Origin: Candidatus Aerophobus profundus SCGC AAA252-L23
GTDB lineage: Bacteria; Aerophobota; Aerophobia; Aerophobales; Aerophobaceae
Length of the DNA stretch: 26,826 nt
Assembly: GCA_000402295.1 (NCBI GenBank)
Contig: AQRW01000158.1
Coordinates: 1-26,826 of the forward strand
Direction of reading: 5' to 3'
Shown here: positions 1-7,513 of the stretch, in pieces
How the letters are laid out: each line of letters starts with the position of its first letter
Position numbering within the stretch: the stretch's first letter is position 1
Notes under the pieces: model-generated
Seen by the model: only the letters and a program-made list of their open reading frames with translations
The model's database searches: none
Told to the model about the DNA's origin: nothing
Made by a program: the position numbers and the translations under genes

Positions 1-42
1 CCAGGGCGAACTTTGGCTGGGTATAAAAAAAGGAGATGAGGA

Positions 43-906
43 TTGTCCAAAATAGATTTACACATTCATACAGTTTACTCTGACGGAACCTTTACTCCCG
101 CCGAGGTAGTAAGAATGGCCAAAAATCTGGGGATAATGACTATTTCTATTACTGACCATGATAGTGTAAGGGGAGTAAAAGAGGCTCTTCGGGCGGGCGA
201 GGAGATGGGAGTTGAAGTAATCCCGGGAGTGGAGATAAGTGCCGACATGGGAAAAGACGAAATTCATATTCTGGGGTATTATTTGAACTGGGAAGATAAG
301 AAATTTTTATCTCAATTGGAAATATTTCAGCAAACCAGGATTCAGCGCAACGATAAGTTGCTCAGGCGCCTGGATGAGCTGGGAATGAGAGTGGATCACC
401 AGGAGTTAGCCAGGATAGCCCCCCGAGGAGTGATTGGTCGGCTTCATATTGCTCGTTTGATGGTAGAAAAGGGCTATGTTTCTTCTATTGAAAGAGCCTT
501 TGAGGACTGGATTAATCCGGGAAAACCTGCTTATGTGAAAAGAATAAAGGTTTCCCCGGTCAAAGTAATTAGTCTCATTACCGAGGCCGGTGGTATACCT
601 GTTTTAGCTCATCCTTTTCTGTCTAAACGTGATGATCTTATTCCTGATCTGGTAAAATCTGGTCTGCAAGGAATAGAAATATATCACTCCTCCCATAGTC
701 CGGTGGCTACCGAACATTACCGAGCATTAGCTAAAAAATATAATCTGCTAATTACCGGAGGTTCGGATTGCCATGGTCTGGCCAAAGATAGAATTCTCAT
801 GGGTAGAGTTAATGTCTCTTTGAACGTATTGGCTGAGCTTAAGCGAAAAGCCGGAATTAAGGAGAGAGTCGAGGTACCTTTGAATAATCCTCAGTCAGAA
901 AATTAG
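43..906 (+). CDS. PHP-domain phosphoesterase (YciV/RNase AM-like)
   Basis: Predicted metal-dependent phosphoesterase of the PHP superfamily, 287 residues. The N-terminus carries the first PHP motif DLHIHTVYSDG (about residues 5-15), followed by SITDHDS (about 36-42), GVEIS, AHPF (about 196-199) and a C-terminal SDCHG motif (about 241-245), so the metal-binding His/Asp set is complete. Family members such as E. coli YciV act on 3',5'-nucleoside bisphosphates or trim 5' ends of RNA; the exact substrate here is inferred only. Length is normal for the family. The start is a TTG at 43 preceded by a good Shine-Dalgarno (AAGGAGATGAGGA). The stop is followed three bases later by the miaB start, so the genes are probably co-transcribed and this enzyme may belong to an RNA-metabolism operon. 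Confidence 0.85.
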   Translation: MSKIDLHIHTVYSDGTFTPAEVVRMAKNLGIMTISITDHDSVRGVKEALRAGEEMGVEVIPGVEISADMGKDEIHILGYYLNWEDKKFLSQLEIFQQTRIQRNDKLLRRLDELGMRVDHQELARIAPRGVIGRLHIARLMVEKGYVSSIERAFEDWINPGKPAYVKRIKVSPVKVISLITEAGGIPVLAHPFLSKRDDLIPDLVKSGLQGIEIYHSSHSPVATEHYRALAKKYNLLITGGSDCHGLAKDRILMGRVNVSLNVLAELKRKAGIKERVEVPLNNPQSEN

Positions 907-909
907 GGA

Positions 910-2238
910 GTGACCAAAGAAGAAATGTCTTTTGTCTATATTAAGACTTTTGGCTGTCAGATGAACGAGTATGATTCTCAGTTGATGAGCGGTCTATTAA
1001 GGCAGAAAGGATACAAAATCACCCAGGATTCCCGAGAAGCTGATTTAATTCTGGTTAATACCTGTTATGTGAGAGAGAAGGTCAAGAATAAAGTATACAG
1101 TCTGCTCGGTAAACTCAGAAAACTAAAGGTTCAAAAGCCTCATCTTATCCTGGGGATCTGGGGATGTTTGGTTCAGAAAGAACCGGAGGAAATGCTCAGA
1201 AGAGCTCCCTATTTGGACGTAATCCTGGGCACTCATAACTTTTACCGTCTGCCTCAATTTTTAGATGAAGTGCGGGAAAAGAGAAAGAGGATTATTAGCG
1301 TAGATAGTCAGGGAATTATTCCTGAAGGGCTGCCAGTCTTAAGAGAAAATTACTTTGCTACTTATGTTCCGGTTATTCGAGGATGTGATAATTTTTGTAC
1401 TTATTGTAATGTTCCTTATGTCAGAGGAAGAGAGAGATCCCGGCTACCTTCTTATATTAAAGAAGAAGTCCATCAACTGGCCGAGGAGGGTTACTTAGAA
1501 ATTACTCTCCTGGGGCAAAATGTAAACTCCTACGGCCGAGATTTAAATGACGGCATTGATTTTCCTTATCTGTTAGAAGAAGTAAGCCGAGTTAAGGGAA
1601 TAAAGAGAATAAGATTTCTTACCTCTCATCCTCGAGATTTGAGTGATGAATTGATTGAAAAAATGGCTGAACTGGAGAAGGTCTGTCCTCATTTGCATCT
1701 TCCTCTCCAATCTGGTTCAAATTATGTTTTACAGCAAATGGGAAGAGGTTACCGTAGAGAGGAATATCTGAGGTTGGTGGAAAAGGTCCGCCAGGCTATT
1801 CCCGGGATAAGTCTTACTACTGATATTATTGTGGGCTTTCCTGGTGAGAGAGAAAGGGATTTTGAAGATACTCTAGAGATGCTAAAGACGGTCAAATTTG
1901 ATGGTAGCTTCACTTTTATTTATTCGTCTCTTAAAGGTACTCGAGCGGCTAAATTTAATGGTCATATTCCTGCTCCCATAAGCGGGGCCCGACTTCGAAA
2001 ACTCATTGAGCTCCAACGGCAAATTACCCAGGAAAACAATAAATCTCTGGTCGGTCAGTCTAGGGAAGTGTTAGTGGAAGGCCCCTCTCCTAAAGATCCT
2101 CAGGAACTGCAGGGACGAACGACTACCAATAAGGTGATTATTTTCCAGGGAGAAAAGGAGCTCATTGGTCATCTGGTGAGAGTAGAAGTTTTACAGTCAG
2201 GCTGCTGGGCCTCACGAGGAAGAAAGCTAAAGTGTTGA
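910..2238 (+). CDS. miaB: tRNA-2-methylthio-N6-dimethylallyladenosine synthase MiaB
   Basis: Radical-SAM methylthiotransferase that converts i6A37 to ms2i6A37 in tRNAs reading UNN codons. The N-terminal UPF0004 domain has the three auxiliary-cluster cysteines (C16 in TFGCQMN, C52 in NTCYVREK, C86 in WGCLVQ). The radical-SAM CxxxCxxC motif follows (RGCDNFCTYCNVPY, C159/C163/C166), and a TRAM-like RNA-binding domain forms the last 60-70 residues. At 442 residues it is of typical size. The GTG at 910 is assumed as start; an ATG at 925 would give MSFVYIKTFGCQMN and is equally possible, as neither has a convincing Shine-Dalgarno. Its 3' end overlaps miaA by 7 bases, so the enzymes for the two consecutive modification steps are translationally coupled. 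Confidence 0.95.
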   Translation: MTKEEMSFVYIKTFGCQMNEYDSQLMSGLLRQKGYKITQDSREADLILVNTCYVREKVKNKVYSLLGKLRKLKVQKPHLILGIWGCLVQKEPEEMLRRAPYLDVILGTHNFYRLPQFLDEVREKRKRIISVDSQGIIPEGLPVLRENYFATYVPVIRGCDNFCTYCNVPYVRGRERSRLPSYIKEEVHQLAEEGYLEITLLGQNVNSYGRDLNDGIDFPYLLEEVSRVKGIKRIRFLTSHPRDLSDELIEKMAELEKVCPHLHLPLQSGSNYVLQQMGRGYRREEYLRLVEKVRQAIPGISLTTDIIVGFPGERERDFEDTLEMLKTVKFDGSFTFIYSSLKGTRAAKFNGHIPAPISGARLRKLIELQRQITQENNKSLVGQSREVLVEGPSPKDPQELQGRTTTNKVIIFQGEKELIGHLVRVEVLQSGCWASRGRKLKC

Positions 2239-3182
2239 AGGCTCTGTTGATAATAAGTGGTCCCACCTGCTCTGGTAAAACAGAAGTAGCCCTAACTCTT
2301 CTCCAGAAGATAAGGGGAGAGATTATCTCGGCTGATTCCCGACAGGTTTACCGGGGGATGGATATAGGTACCGCTAAGGTGTCGGCCGGAATTCGCCGTA
2401 AGTTTCCTCACCATCTCGTTGATATAGTTAATCCGGATCAGGTCTTCAGTGCCGCTGAGTTTGCCAAAAGGGCGAGCTCAATCATTCATACCCTTCAGAA
2501 AAAAGACTTTCTTCCGCTTATGGTGGGAGGAAGCGGTCTTTATATTAAGGCGGTAATAGATGGTCTTTTCTCCGGACCGGGTGCCGATCCTGAACTGAGG
2601 GAGAGTCTCCGAAAACAGGCTCAAAAAAAAGGGAAAGAAACTCTCTACCTCAGGCTGAAGAAGGTTGATCCCGAGGCAGCCCAGGTTATTCATCCTCATG
2701 ATTTGGTCAGGATATGCCGGGCGCTGGAGGTCTATCAGATTACCGGAAAACCTATTTCCTTTTTTCAGAGACAATCTGTCCGACCTCTTTCCCACGCAAT
2801 TATGATTGGTTTGAGGCTACCTCGTCACCAACTTTACCGAAATATTGATTCCCGAGTAGACAGAATGGTTGAACAAGGATTAGTTTCGGAAGTAAAGGCT
2901 CTTTTCCATCAGGGATATAGGGAAGATTTACCGGCTATGCAGGGGGTAGGCTACCGCCAGGTTATCAACTATCTTGAGGGTAGATATTCTCTCGAGGAAG
3001 TCATCAGGTTAATTAAGCGAGATACTCGGCGCTTAGCTAAGCGCCAGTTAAATTGGTTTAATCAGGATGAACGTATTATCTGGCTTAATCGAGATGAGTT
3101 TTCCTCGGTCGAGGAACTGGCCGAGGAAATCGTCAGAATTAGCCTCAAGAAATTACCTCAACTTAGCGGAGTCCTGCGGTAA
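2232..3182 (+). CDS. miaA: tRNA dimethylallyltransferase MiaA
   Basis: Transfers a dimethylallyl group from DMAPP to A37 of tRNA, producing the substrate of MiaB encoded directly upstream. Family motifs are present in order: P-loop GPTCSGKT (residues 10-17, Cys where Ala is more usual), SADSRQVYRGMDIGTAK, FPHHLVDIV, MVGGSGLYIKA, and the C-terminal MQGVGYRQV and DTRRLAKRQLNWF elements. Length of 316 residues is normal. The start is a GTG overlapping the miaB stop region, with GAGGA about 10 bases upstream inside miaB. A palindromic repeat separates it from ligA. Confidence 0.95.
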   Translation: MLKALLIISGPTCSGKTEVALTLLQKIRGEIISADSRQVYRGMDIGTAKVSAGIRRKFPHHLVDIVNPDQVFSAAEFAKRASSIIHTLQKKDFLPLMVGGSGLYIKAVIDGLFSGPGADPELRESLRKQAQKKGKETLYLRLKKVDPEAAQVIHPHDLVRICRALEVYQITGKPISFFQRQSVRPLSHAIMIGLRLPRHQLYRNIDSRVDRMVEQGLVSEVKALFHQGYREDLPAMQGVGYRQVINYLEGRYSLEEVIRLIKRDTRRLAKRQLNWFNQDERIIWLNRDEFSSVEELAEEIVRISLKKLPQLSGVLR

Positions 3183-3187
3183 GTTGC

Positions 3188-3243
3188 CGTAGCCACAAGT
3201 TTTAACTTGCGCAAATAAGCGCAGGCTAAAGCCTGCGGCTAGC
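3188..3243 (-). repeat. Dispersed palindromic repeat, copy 1 (inverted orientation)
   Basis: Read on the minus strand this is the same two-hairpin unit seen at 6001, 16779, 18051 and 26001: a CGCAGGC/GCCTGCG hairpin with TTTA loop, then a GCAAGTT/AACTTGT hairpin, inside an outer GTAGCC/GGCTA stem. It fills the miaA-ligA gap. It is the only clear copy in this orientation, and the conserved outer flanks of copies 2 and 6 are not obvious here. Confidence 0.8.
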
Positions 3244-3293
3244 AGTTAGAAAAAAGGGCCGGGTGTTTTTGCGATAGAGAAAAGGAAGCAACG

Positions 3294-5303
3294 GTGATAG
3301 CCAGAGAGATTAAGAAAAGAGTGGAGAAACTTTGCCAAGAGATTAGTTATCACGACCATAAGTATTATGTGGAAAATAATCCGGAAATCTCTGATTATGA
3401 ATACGATCAGTTATTCCAAGAGCTCCGGGAACTGGAGCAAAAATATCCTTCCTTGATTACTCCCACCTCTCCTACTCAGAGAGTAGGAGGTGAGCCGGTG
3501 GGGGGATTTCCTACCGTTGAACACCCTCTTCCTATGCTCAGCCTGGAGAATACTTATTCTCAGGAAGAAGTTGAGGAATTTGAAAGAAGGCTGCATCGAG
3601 AACTTCCGGGAGAAGAATTTGACTATGTGGTGGAGTTAAAGATAGATGGGGTCTCTATTTCCTTAATTTATGAAGAAGGAAAGTTTGTCCGCGGCTCGAC
3701 CCGGGGAGACGGATTTCGAGGAGATGATATTACGGCTAATTTAAGAACCATCCGAAGTATTCCTCTGGAACTCAGGGAAAAGATTGCCGGTCGGTTAGAA
3801 GTACGAGGAGAGGTTTATATGACTAAATCCGGTTTTAGAGACCTTAATAACCGGAGAGAGAAAACAGGAAAGTCTCTTTTTGCTAATCCTCGCAACGCCG
3901 CCGCCGGATCTCTCAAACTTCTGAATCCTCGAATTACCAGTGAAAGACCTCTAAATACTTATATTTATAACCTGAGTTTTTCTACCACTTACCCACCAGT
4001 TACTCATCTGGAGGCTCTTGATAAAATGAAAAAATGGGGATTTAGAGTAAATCCTCATTTCAAGCATTGCCTGAATGTAAGAGAAATAATCTTCTACCAT
4101 GATCTCTGGCGGAAGAAAAAAGAAGAGCTTGATTACGATGTGGATGGAATGGTCATAAAGGTAAACAATCTTAGGCAGCAAACCCATTTGGGTTTTACTT
4201 CTAAGAGTCCCCGTTGGGCCATCGCCTATAAGTTTCCGGCCCAACAGGCTACCACTAGAATCAGGGAGATTAAAGTACAGGTGGGAAGGACGGGAGCTCT
4301 TACCCCGGTGGCCATTTTTGACCCAACTCTTTTGGCCGGTACAACTATCACCAGGGCCACTTTGCACAATGAAGATGAAATCAGACGGAAGGATATTCGA
4401 GTTGGCGATACGGTGATTATAGAGAAAGGAGGGGATATAATTCCTCAGGTAATCAGGGTACTGGAAAGTAAAAGGGGAGGAAAAGAGAAAATCTTTGATA
4501 TGCCTTCTTTTTGTCCGGTCTGTGGGGCCAGAGTTGTTCGACTGGAGGGTGAGGTGGTAGTCAGGTGTATTGGCTCGGCTTGTCCGGCTCAACTCAAAGA
4601 GAAAGTCGCTCATTTTGCCTCCAGAACAGCTATGGACATTGAAGGGTTAGGGGATAAACTGATTGAGCAATTAGTAGATAGAGGAATTATTAAAAATATC
4701 TCCGACCTTTATCGACTTGAGAAGAAGACTCTAGATTCTCTGGAGCGAATGGGAGAGAAATCCTCTCTCAATCTTTTAGGGCAGATAGAAAAAAGTAAGA
4801 ATCAGTCTTTGAGTCGACTTATCTTTGCCCTGGGAATTCGTTATGTGGGAGATAGAGGAGCTAAAATTTTGGCCAAACATTTCTCTTCTTTGGAGGAACT
4901 TTCCCGAGCCTCCGTCCAGGAATTGGAGAACATTAACGAGATAGGTCCCCGCACGGCTCAGTCCGTCGTTCTTTTCTTTAAGGAAGAGGAAAACAAGAAG
5001 TTAATTGAGGAACTTAGAAAGCAGGGTATGCGGATGAAAGAAGAAAAAGTTACTCCCAAAGAAGTTCAGCCTCTCTGGGGAAAGAAATTTGTCTTTACCG
5101 GTGCCCTGGAGCATTTTTCCCGGAAGGAAGCCCAGGATTTAGTGGAGAGTCTGGGAGGTCGAGCGGTGAGCCGGGTGAGCCAGGAGGTAGACTTCTTAGT
5201 GGTCGGTAAAAACCCTGGTTCCAAGTATAATAAGGCTAAAGAGTTGATGCTGCCGGTGGTTAGCGAAGAAGGATTCTGGAAGATGGTAAAGGAGCAAAAA
5301 TAA
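3294..5303 (+). CDS. ligA: NAD-dependent DNA ligase LigA
   Basis: Seals nicks in duplex DNA using NAD+ during replication and repair. The 669-residue protein has the full bacterial architecture: Ia domain (YHDHKYYVENNPEISDYEYD, residues 19-38), adenylation domain with active-site lysine in ELKIDG (K116) and DVDGMVIKVN, OB fold (RVGDTVIIEKGGDIIPQV region), a four-Cys zinc finger (CPVC...CIGSAC), helix-hairpin-helix repeats, and a C-terminal BRCT domain (from about FVFTGALEHF to the end). The start is a GTG at 3294 with AAGGAAG upstream. The stop overlaps the next start in a TAATG, so the phosphodiesterase that follows is coupled to it. Confidence 0.97.
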   Translation: MIAREIKKRVEKLCQEISYHDHKYYVENNPEISDYEYDQLFQELRELEQKYPSLITPTSPTQRVGGEPVGGFPTVEHPLPMLSLENTYSQEEVEEFERRLHRELPGEEFDYVVELKIDGVSISLIYEEGKFVRGSTRGDGFRGDDITANLRTIRSIPLELREKIAGRLEVRGEVYMTKSGFRDLNNRREKTGKSLFANPRNAAAGSLKLLNPRITSERPLNTYIYNLSFSTTYPPVTHLEALDKMKKWGFRVNPHFKHCLNVREIIFYHDLWRKKKEELDYDVDGMVIKVNNLRQQTHLGFTSKSPRWAIAYKFPAQQATTRIREIKVQVGRTGALTPVAIFDPTLLAGTTITRATLHNEDEIRRKDIRVGDTVIIEKGGDIIPQVIRVLESKRGGKEKIFDMPSFCPVCGARVVRLEGEVVVRCIGSACPAQLKEKVAHFASRTAMDIEGLGDKLIEQLVDRGIIKNISDLYRLEKKTLDSLERMGEKSSLNLLGQIEKSKNQSLSRLIFALGIRYVGDRGAKILAKHFSSLEELSRASVQELENINEIGPRTAQSVVLFFKEEENKKLIEELRKQGMRMKEEKVTPKEVQPLWGKKFVFTGALEHFSRKEAQDLVESLGGRAVSRVSQEVDFLVVGKNPGSKYNKAKELMLPVVSEEGFWKMVKEQK

Positions 5304-5803
5304 TGTTAATAGGAATTATGGCTGACTCTCACGATAATCTACCTCTAATTGAACAGGCGGTGAGTTTTTTCAACCGGCGGGGAGTGGAGTTGGTTCTTCA
5401 TGCGGGAGATTTTATTGCTCCCTTTGTGGAAAGAAAACTTAAATATCTTTCCTGTCCTTTGATCGGAGTTTTCGGTAATAACGACGGGGAGAAAAAAGGC
5501 CTGAGGGAAAAAATTAGTCAAATTGGTGAGATTCATACTTCTCCTTATTTTTTCCAAAAGAAGGGTTATTCCATCTTACTCTCTCATCAGCCGGTCAAGA
5601 GAAAAGAAATTCAGGCCTTCTCTCCCGACCTAATTGTCTGGGGCCACACTCACCAGCCTCTCATAAGGAAGGAAGGTTCTCTCCTTTTGGTTAACCCAGG
5701 CGAGTGTGGAGGATGGCTGACCGACCGTCCCAGTGTGGCCTGGGCCGATTTGAAGAAAAGACAAGCCCAACTGGTCTACCTTGAAAAAGGAGAAAGTGGT
5801 TGA
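5303..5803 (+). CDS. YfcE/MJ0936 family metallophosphodiesterase
   Basis: Small calcineurin-like phosphoesterase, 166 residues, expected to be cytosolic and to hydrolyse phosphodiesters with divalent metals. The metallophosphatase signatures are present in order: ADSHDN (residues 7-12), LHAGDF (about 32-37), GVFGNNDG (about 55-62, the GNxD motif), LSHQP (about 93-97) and WGHTHQP (about 113-119). It fits the MJ0936/YfcE subfamily in size and motif order; the physiological substrate is unknown. Its ATG overlaps the ligA stop by one base (TAATG). No terminator is evident after it, and the next 523 bases contain no gene. Confidence 0.85.
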   Translation: MLIGIMADSHDNLPLIEQAVSFFNRRGVELVLHAGDFIAPFVERKLKYLSCPLIGVFGNNDGEKKGLREKISQIGEIHTSPYFFQKKGYSILLSHQPVKRKEIQAFSPDLIVWGHTHQPLIRKEGSLLLVNPGECGGWLTDRPSVAWADLKKRQAQLVYLEKGESG

Positions 5804-5832
5804 CTTTTACAAAAGAAGTTGGTAGGATATCC

Positions 5833-5861
5833 TTGACAGAAATAAAAAGATAGGCTATATT
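5833..5861 (+). promoter_or_regulatory. Sigma70-like promoter P1
   Basis: Perfect -35 TTGACA (5833-5838), 17-bp spacer, -10 TATATT (5856-5861). It lies 30 bp after the phosphodiesterase gene, outside coding sequence, and points towards a hairpin region and the porin-like gene. Confidence 0.7.
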
Positions 5862-5894
5862 TTTCTGAAGTGGGTTTTTCTAGTGAGAAGGTTC

Positions 5895-5922
5895 TTGACA
5901 GAATGGGCCGGGGTAGTATAGT
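5895..5922 (+). promoter_or_regulatory. Sigma70-like promoter P2
   Basis: Perfect -35 TTGACA (5895-5900), 16-bp spacer, -10 TATAGT (5917-5922). Transcription would start near 5929. It is in tandem with P1 and lies just upstream of the terminator-like hairpin at 5956-5997, so its product could be a short RNA. Confidence 0.65.
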
Positions 5923-5955
5923 TTAGTTGTAACAAGTAAGTTCCCCTAAAAAGTG

Positions 5956-5997
5956 AGGTTCAGGGAATCTTGGGTATTCCTGAGGGAACCTTCTTTT
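5956..5997 (+). terminator. Hairpin with T-rich tail (possible small-RNA terminator or leader attenuator)
   Basis: AGGTTC pairs with GAACCT and, after a bulge, AGGGAAT pairs with ATTCCT around a CTTGGGT loop. The hairpin is followed by TTCTTTT. A related hairpin with the same TTGGGT loop but changed stem bases occurs at 24603-24644 after the tRNA genes. The sequence shows the structure; the terminator role is inferred. Confidence 0.5.
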
Positions 5998-6000
5998 AAC

Positions 6001-6093
6001 GAAGATAGAGTGGTAGCCGCAGGCTTTAGCCTGCGAAAAAACAAGCGCAACCTGAAGGTTGCGGCTACCTTTGTGAAGTCTAAACTATTATGT
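6001..6093 (+). repeat. Dispersed palindromic repeat, copy 2 with conserved flanks
   Basis: The left flank GAAGATAGAGTGGTAG is shared with copies 5 and 6. It is followed by hairpin CGCAGGC-TTTA-GCCTGCG, a short A-rich linker, hairpin CGCAACC-TGAA-GGTTGCG, and the closing GGCTACC that pairs with GGTAGCC. The right flank CTTTGTGAAGTCTAAACTATTA is conserved in copies 4, 5 and 6. It is the main content of the 5804-6326 intergenic region besides three promoters. Confidence 0.85.
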
Positions 6094-6152
6094 TTAGTTA
6101 AGATGAGGATAGCGCTCTTTGAGTTTACTAATAGACTTCTTTAAATTATCTC

Positions 6153-6180
6153 TTGACGTTTAAATAAAGACTGGTAATAT
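6153..6180 (+). promoter_or_regulatory. Sigma70-like promoter P3 for the porin-like gene
   Basis: -35 TTGACG (6153-6158), 16-bp spacer, -10 TAATAT (6175-6180). The start site would be near 6187, giving a leader of about 140 nt before the ATG at 6327. A small hairpin AGAGG-GGA-CCTCT (6192-6204) lies within a few bases of the predicted 5' end, a position that in other systems protects abundant porin mRNAs. Confidence 0.7.
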
Positions 6181-6326
6181 ATAGAGGAGGAAGAGGGGAC
6201 CTCTGACAGTTTCCGAATAAAAATAAAAAAAAGAAGAGCTGAGGAAAGGAGGTGGTAGCAGAGGGGGAAGACTAGTTTGGAGGTGGAAGAATTGGGACCA
6301 GATATAGTTAATAAAAGGAGGGTAGA

Positions 6327-7415
6327 ATGAAAAAGGGATTAATAGGTGCCATCCTGGCCGCATTTGTTCTTGTGTTTGCTTCCGGAGCTATGGCTACAGA
6401 TGTGGATTTTACTCAGAGTGGTACCATTGAGTTTAAGATTACGGGTACCAGTGCGGAGGGAGCTTGTAGTGGGTTGTTTGGAGCCGGTGATGTACTGGTG
6501 GACTTGCATTTCGTGGCCACCTGTGGGAGCTGGGAGCTTAATGTTTCTCCCGAGCTGGATATTGGTGGAGGAGCCATGGCCGAATGTGATGCTTACATTA
6601 CCTATCATGGGTCAATGTTTGACTTCACTATGTATCCCACGGGAGTAGGCTTTGCTCTCTACGATATTTACGGGGCAGCCGATCCGGATGATGAGGTGAA
6701 CATTCCTTCAAAACCGGGGATTAAGGTTGTTTTCCCGCTGGAGATGGCTACCCTTAGCTTTGTGGTGAACAACCAGTGTGGGCAAGAAGCGTACTGCAAC
6801 ACGATCTTTGACTGCCAGTGTGATTGCTACAGCTACTACTATGACTACGAATGCTGGTGTGAACCATACTGTGATGTAGCCTGGTCGGATGGTAGCAGCG
6901 TCATCTTCAACCTTGGCGGCAGCATTGACTTCGCCCTGGATCCTTTAACCTTTGGGATTATGTTCAACTCCAATGCGGATAAATCTGACACCTGGTACGG
7001 AAACGCTTTTGGAGCCAAGGCCAGTTTTGCTATGGACCCGCTGACCTTTATTGCGGAATACGGAACCTGGACCCCCGATAAGACCCGCTACTATTGTTCG
7101 GGTTATCCCTGCTATTACGGATGTGAGCTGGTTGAATACGAGGATGGGAATCTGGAAGCCGGGACGGGATACTATGTGGAGATGGACTACGACGCCGCAG
7201 CTATGGGCAGTTTTGTCTTCAGTTACAACTATGCCGATGAAGCTCTCAATGGTGCGGGATATCCTACACCGGAAGCGTACTCCAAACTCTACTTTGAGTA
7301 CAGCTATCCATTGTCTGAATGCGTGAACCTGGTATTTGATGTCACCAACACCAATAACGGATTTGGTGGAGATGCCGTCACTGATTATGAGGGTAAAATT
7401 TCCTGCTCCTTCTAA
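6327..7415 (+). CDS. Cysteine-rich putative outer-membrane (porin-like) protein
   Basis: A 362-residue exported protein of unrecognised family. A classic signal peptide is visible (MKKG, hydrophobic stretch, ASGAMA, predicted cleavage after residue 23). The mature part is acidic, rich in Tyr/Phe/Gly and alternates polar and hydrophobic residues. Repeated strand-like segments (DPLTFGIMF, MDPLTFIAEY, MATLSFVV, GSFVFSYNY) and a C-terminal Phe are typical of outer-membrane beta-barrels. Oddly, it has 16 cysteines, eight of them between residues 151 and 182 (including DCQCDC and CWCEPYC) and three more at 257-266. That is exceptional for a porin and suggests disulfide-linked loops or metal binding. 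The Shine-Dalgarno AAAGGAGGG is strong. It has its own promoter and seems monocistronic and highly expressed. Function is inferred from composition only. Confidence 0.75.
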   Translation: MKKGLIGAILAAFVLVFASGAMATDVDFTQSGTIEFKITGTSAEGACSGLFGAGDVLVDLHFVATCGSWELNVSPELDIGGGAMAECDAYITYHGSMFDFTMYPTGVGFALYDIYGAADPDDEVNIPSKPGIKVVFPLEMATLSFVVNNQCGQEAYCNTIFDCQCDCYSYYYDYECWCEPYCDVAWSDGSSVIFNLGGSIDFALDPLTFGIMFNSNADKSDTWYGNAFGAKASFAMDPLTFIAEYGTWTPDKTRYYCSGYPCYYGCELVEYEDGNLEAGTGYYVEMDYDAAAMGSFVFSYNYADEALNGAGYPTPEAYSKLYFEYSYPLSECVNLVFDVTNTNNGFGGDAVTDYEGKISCSF

Positions 7416-7436
7416 GGATCAGGAATAGATTGAGGC

Positions 7437-7474
7437 AAAAAAAACGGAGGCGAGTCCATGAGAGGCTCGCCTCC
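7437..7474. terminator. 9-bp hairpin preceded by an A8 tract
   Basis: Perfect stem GGAGGCGAG (7446-7454)/CTCGCCTCC (7466-7474) with an 11-nt loop lies 30 bp after the porin-like stop. There is no T tract on its 3' side; instead eight A residues precede it. On the plus strand it is an A-tract plus hairpin, and only on the minus strand is it a canonical hairpin plus T8 terminator. Confidence 0.6.
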
Positions 7475-7513
7475 TGAAAGAATGATTAAATTACTTTGAG
7501 GGGGTGAGAAAGA

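Noticed and set aside
1..42. Possible 3' end of an upstream gene
   Set aside because: Two frames reach a stop here (one ending in TAA at 24-26, one in TGA at 37-39), but only about a dozen codons are visible, so neither can be identified.
3951..4613. Long minus-strand open frame inside ligA (220 codons)
   Set aside because: It is antisense to an unambiguous ligA, its translation has no recognisable motifs, and no ribosome-binding site precedes it.
5918..6088. ATAGTTTAG (5918-5926) and CTAAACTAT (6080-6088) as terminal inverted repeats of a mobile element
   Set aside because: The left copy coincides with the P2 -10 region and is not found at the other repeat copies, so a 9-base match may be chance.
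5953..6144. Plus-strand open frame of 63 codons across repeat copy 2
   Set aside because: It is made largely of the palindromic repeat and its flanks, with no ribosome-binding site or protein-like composition.
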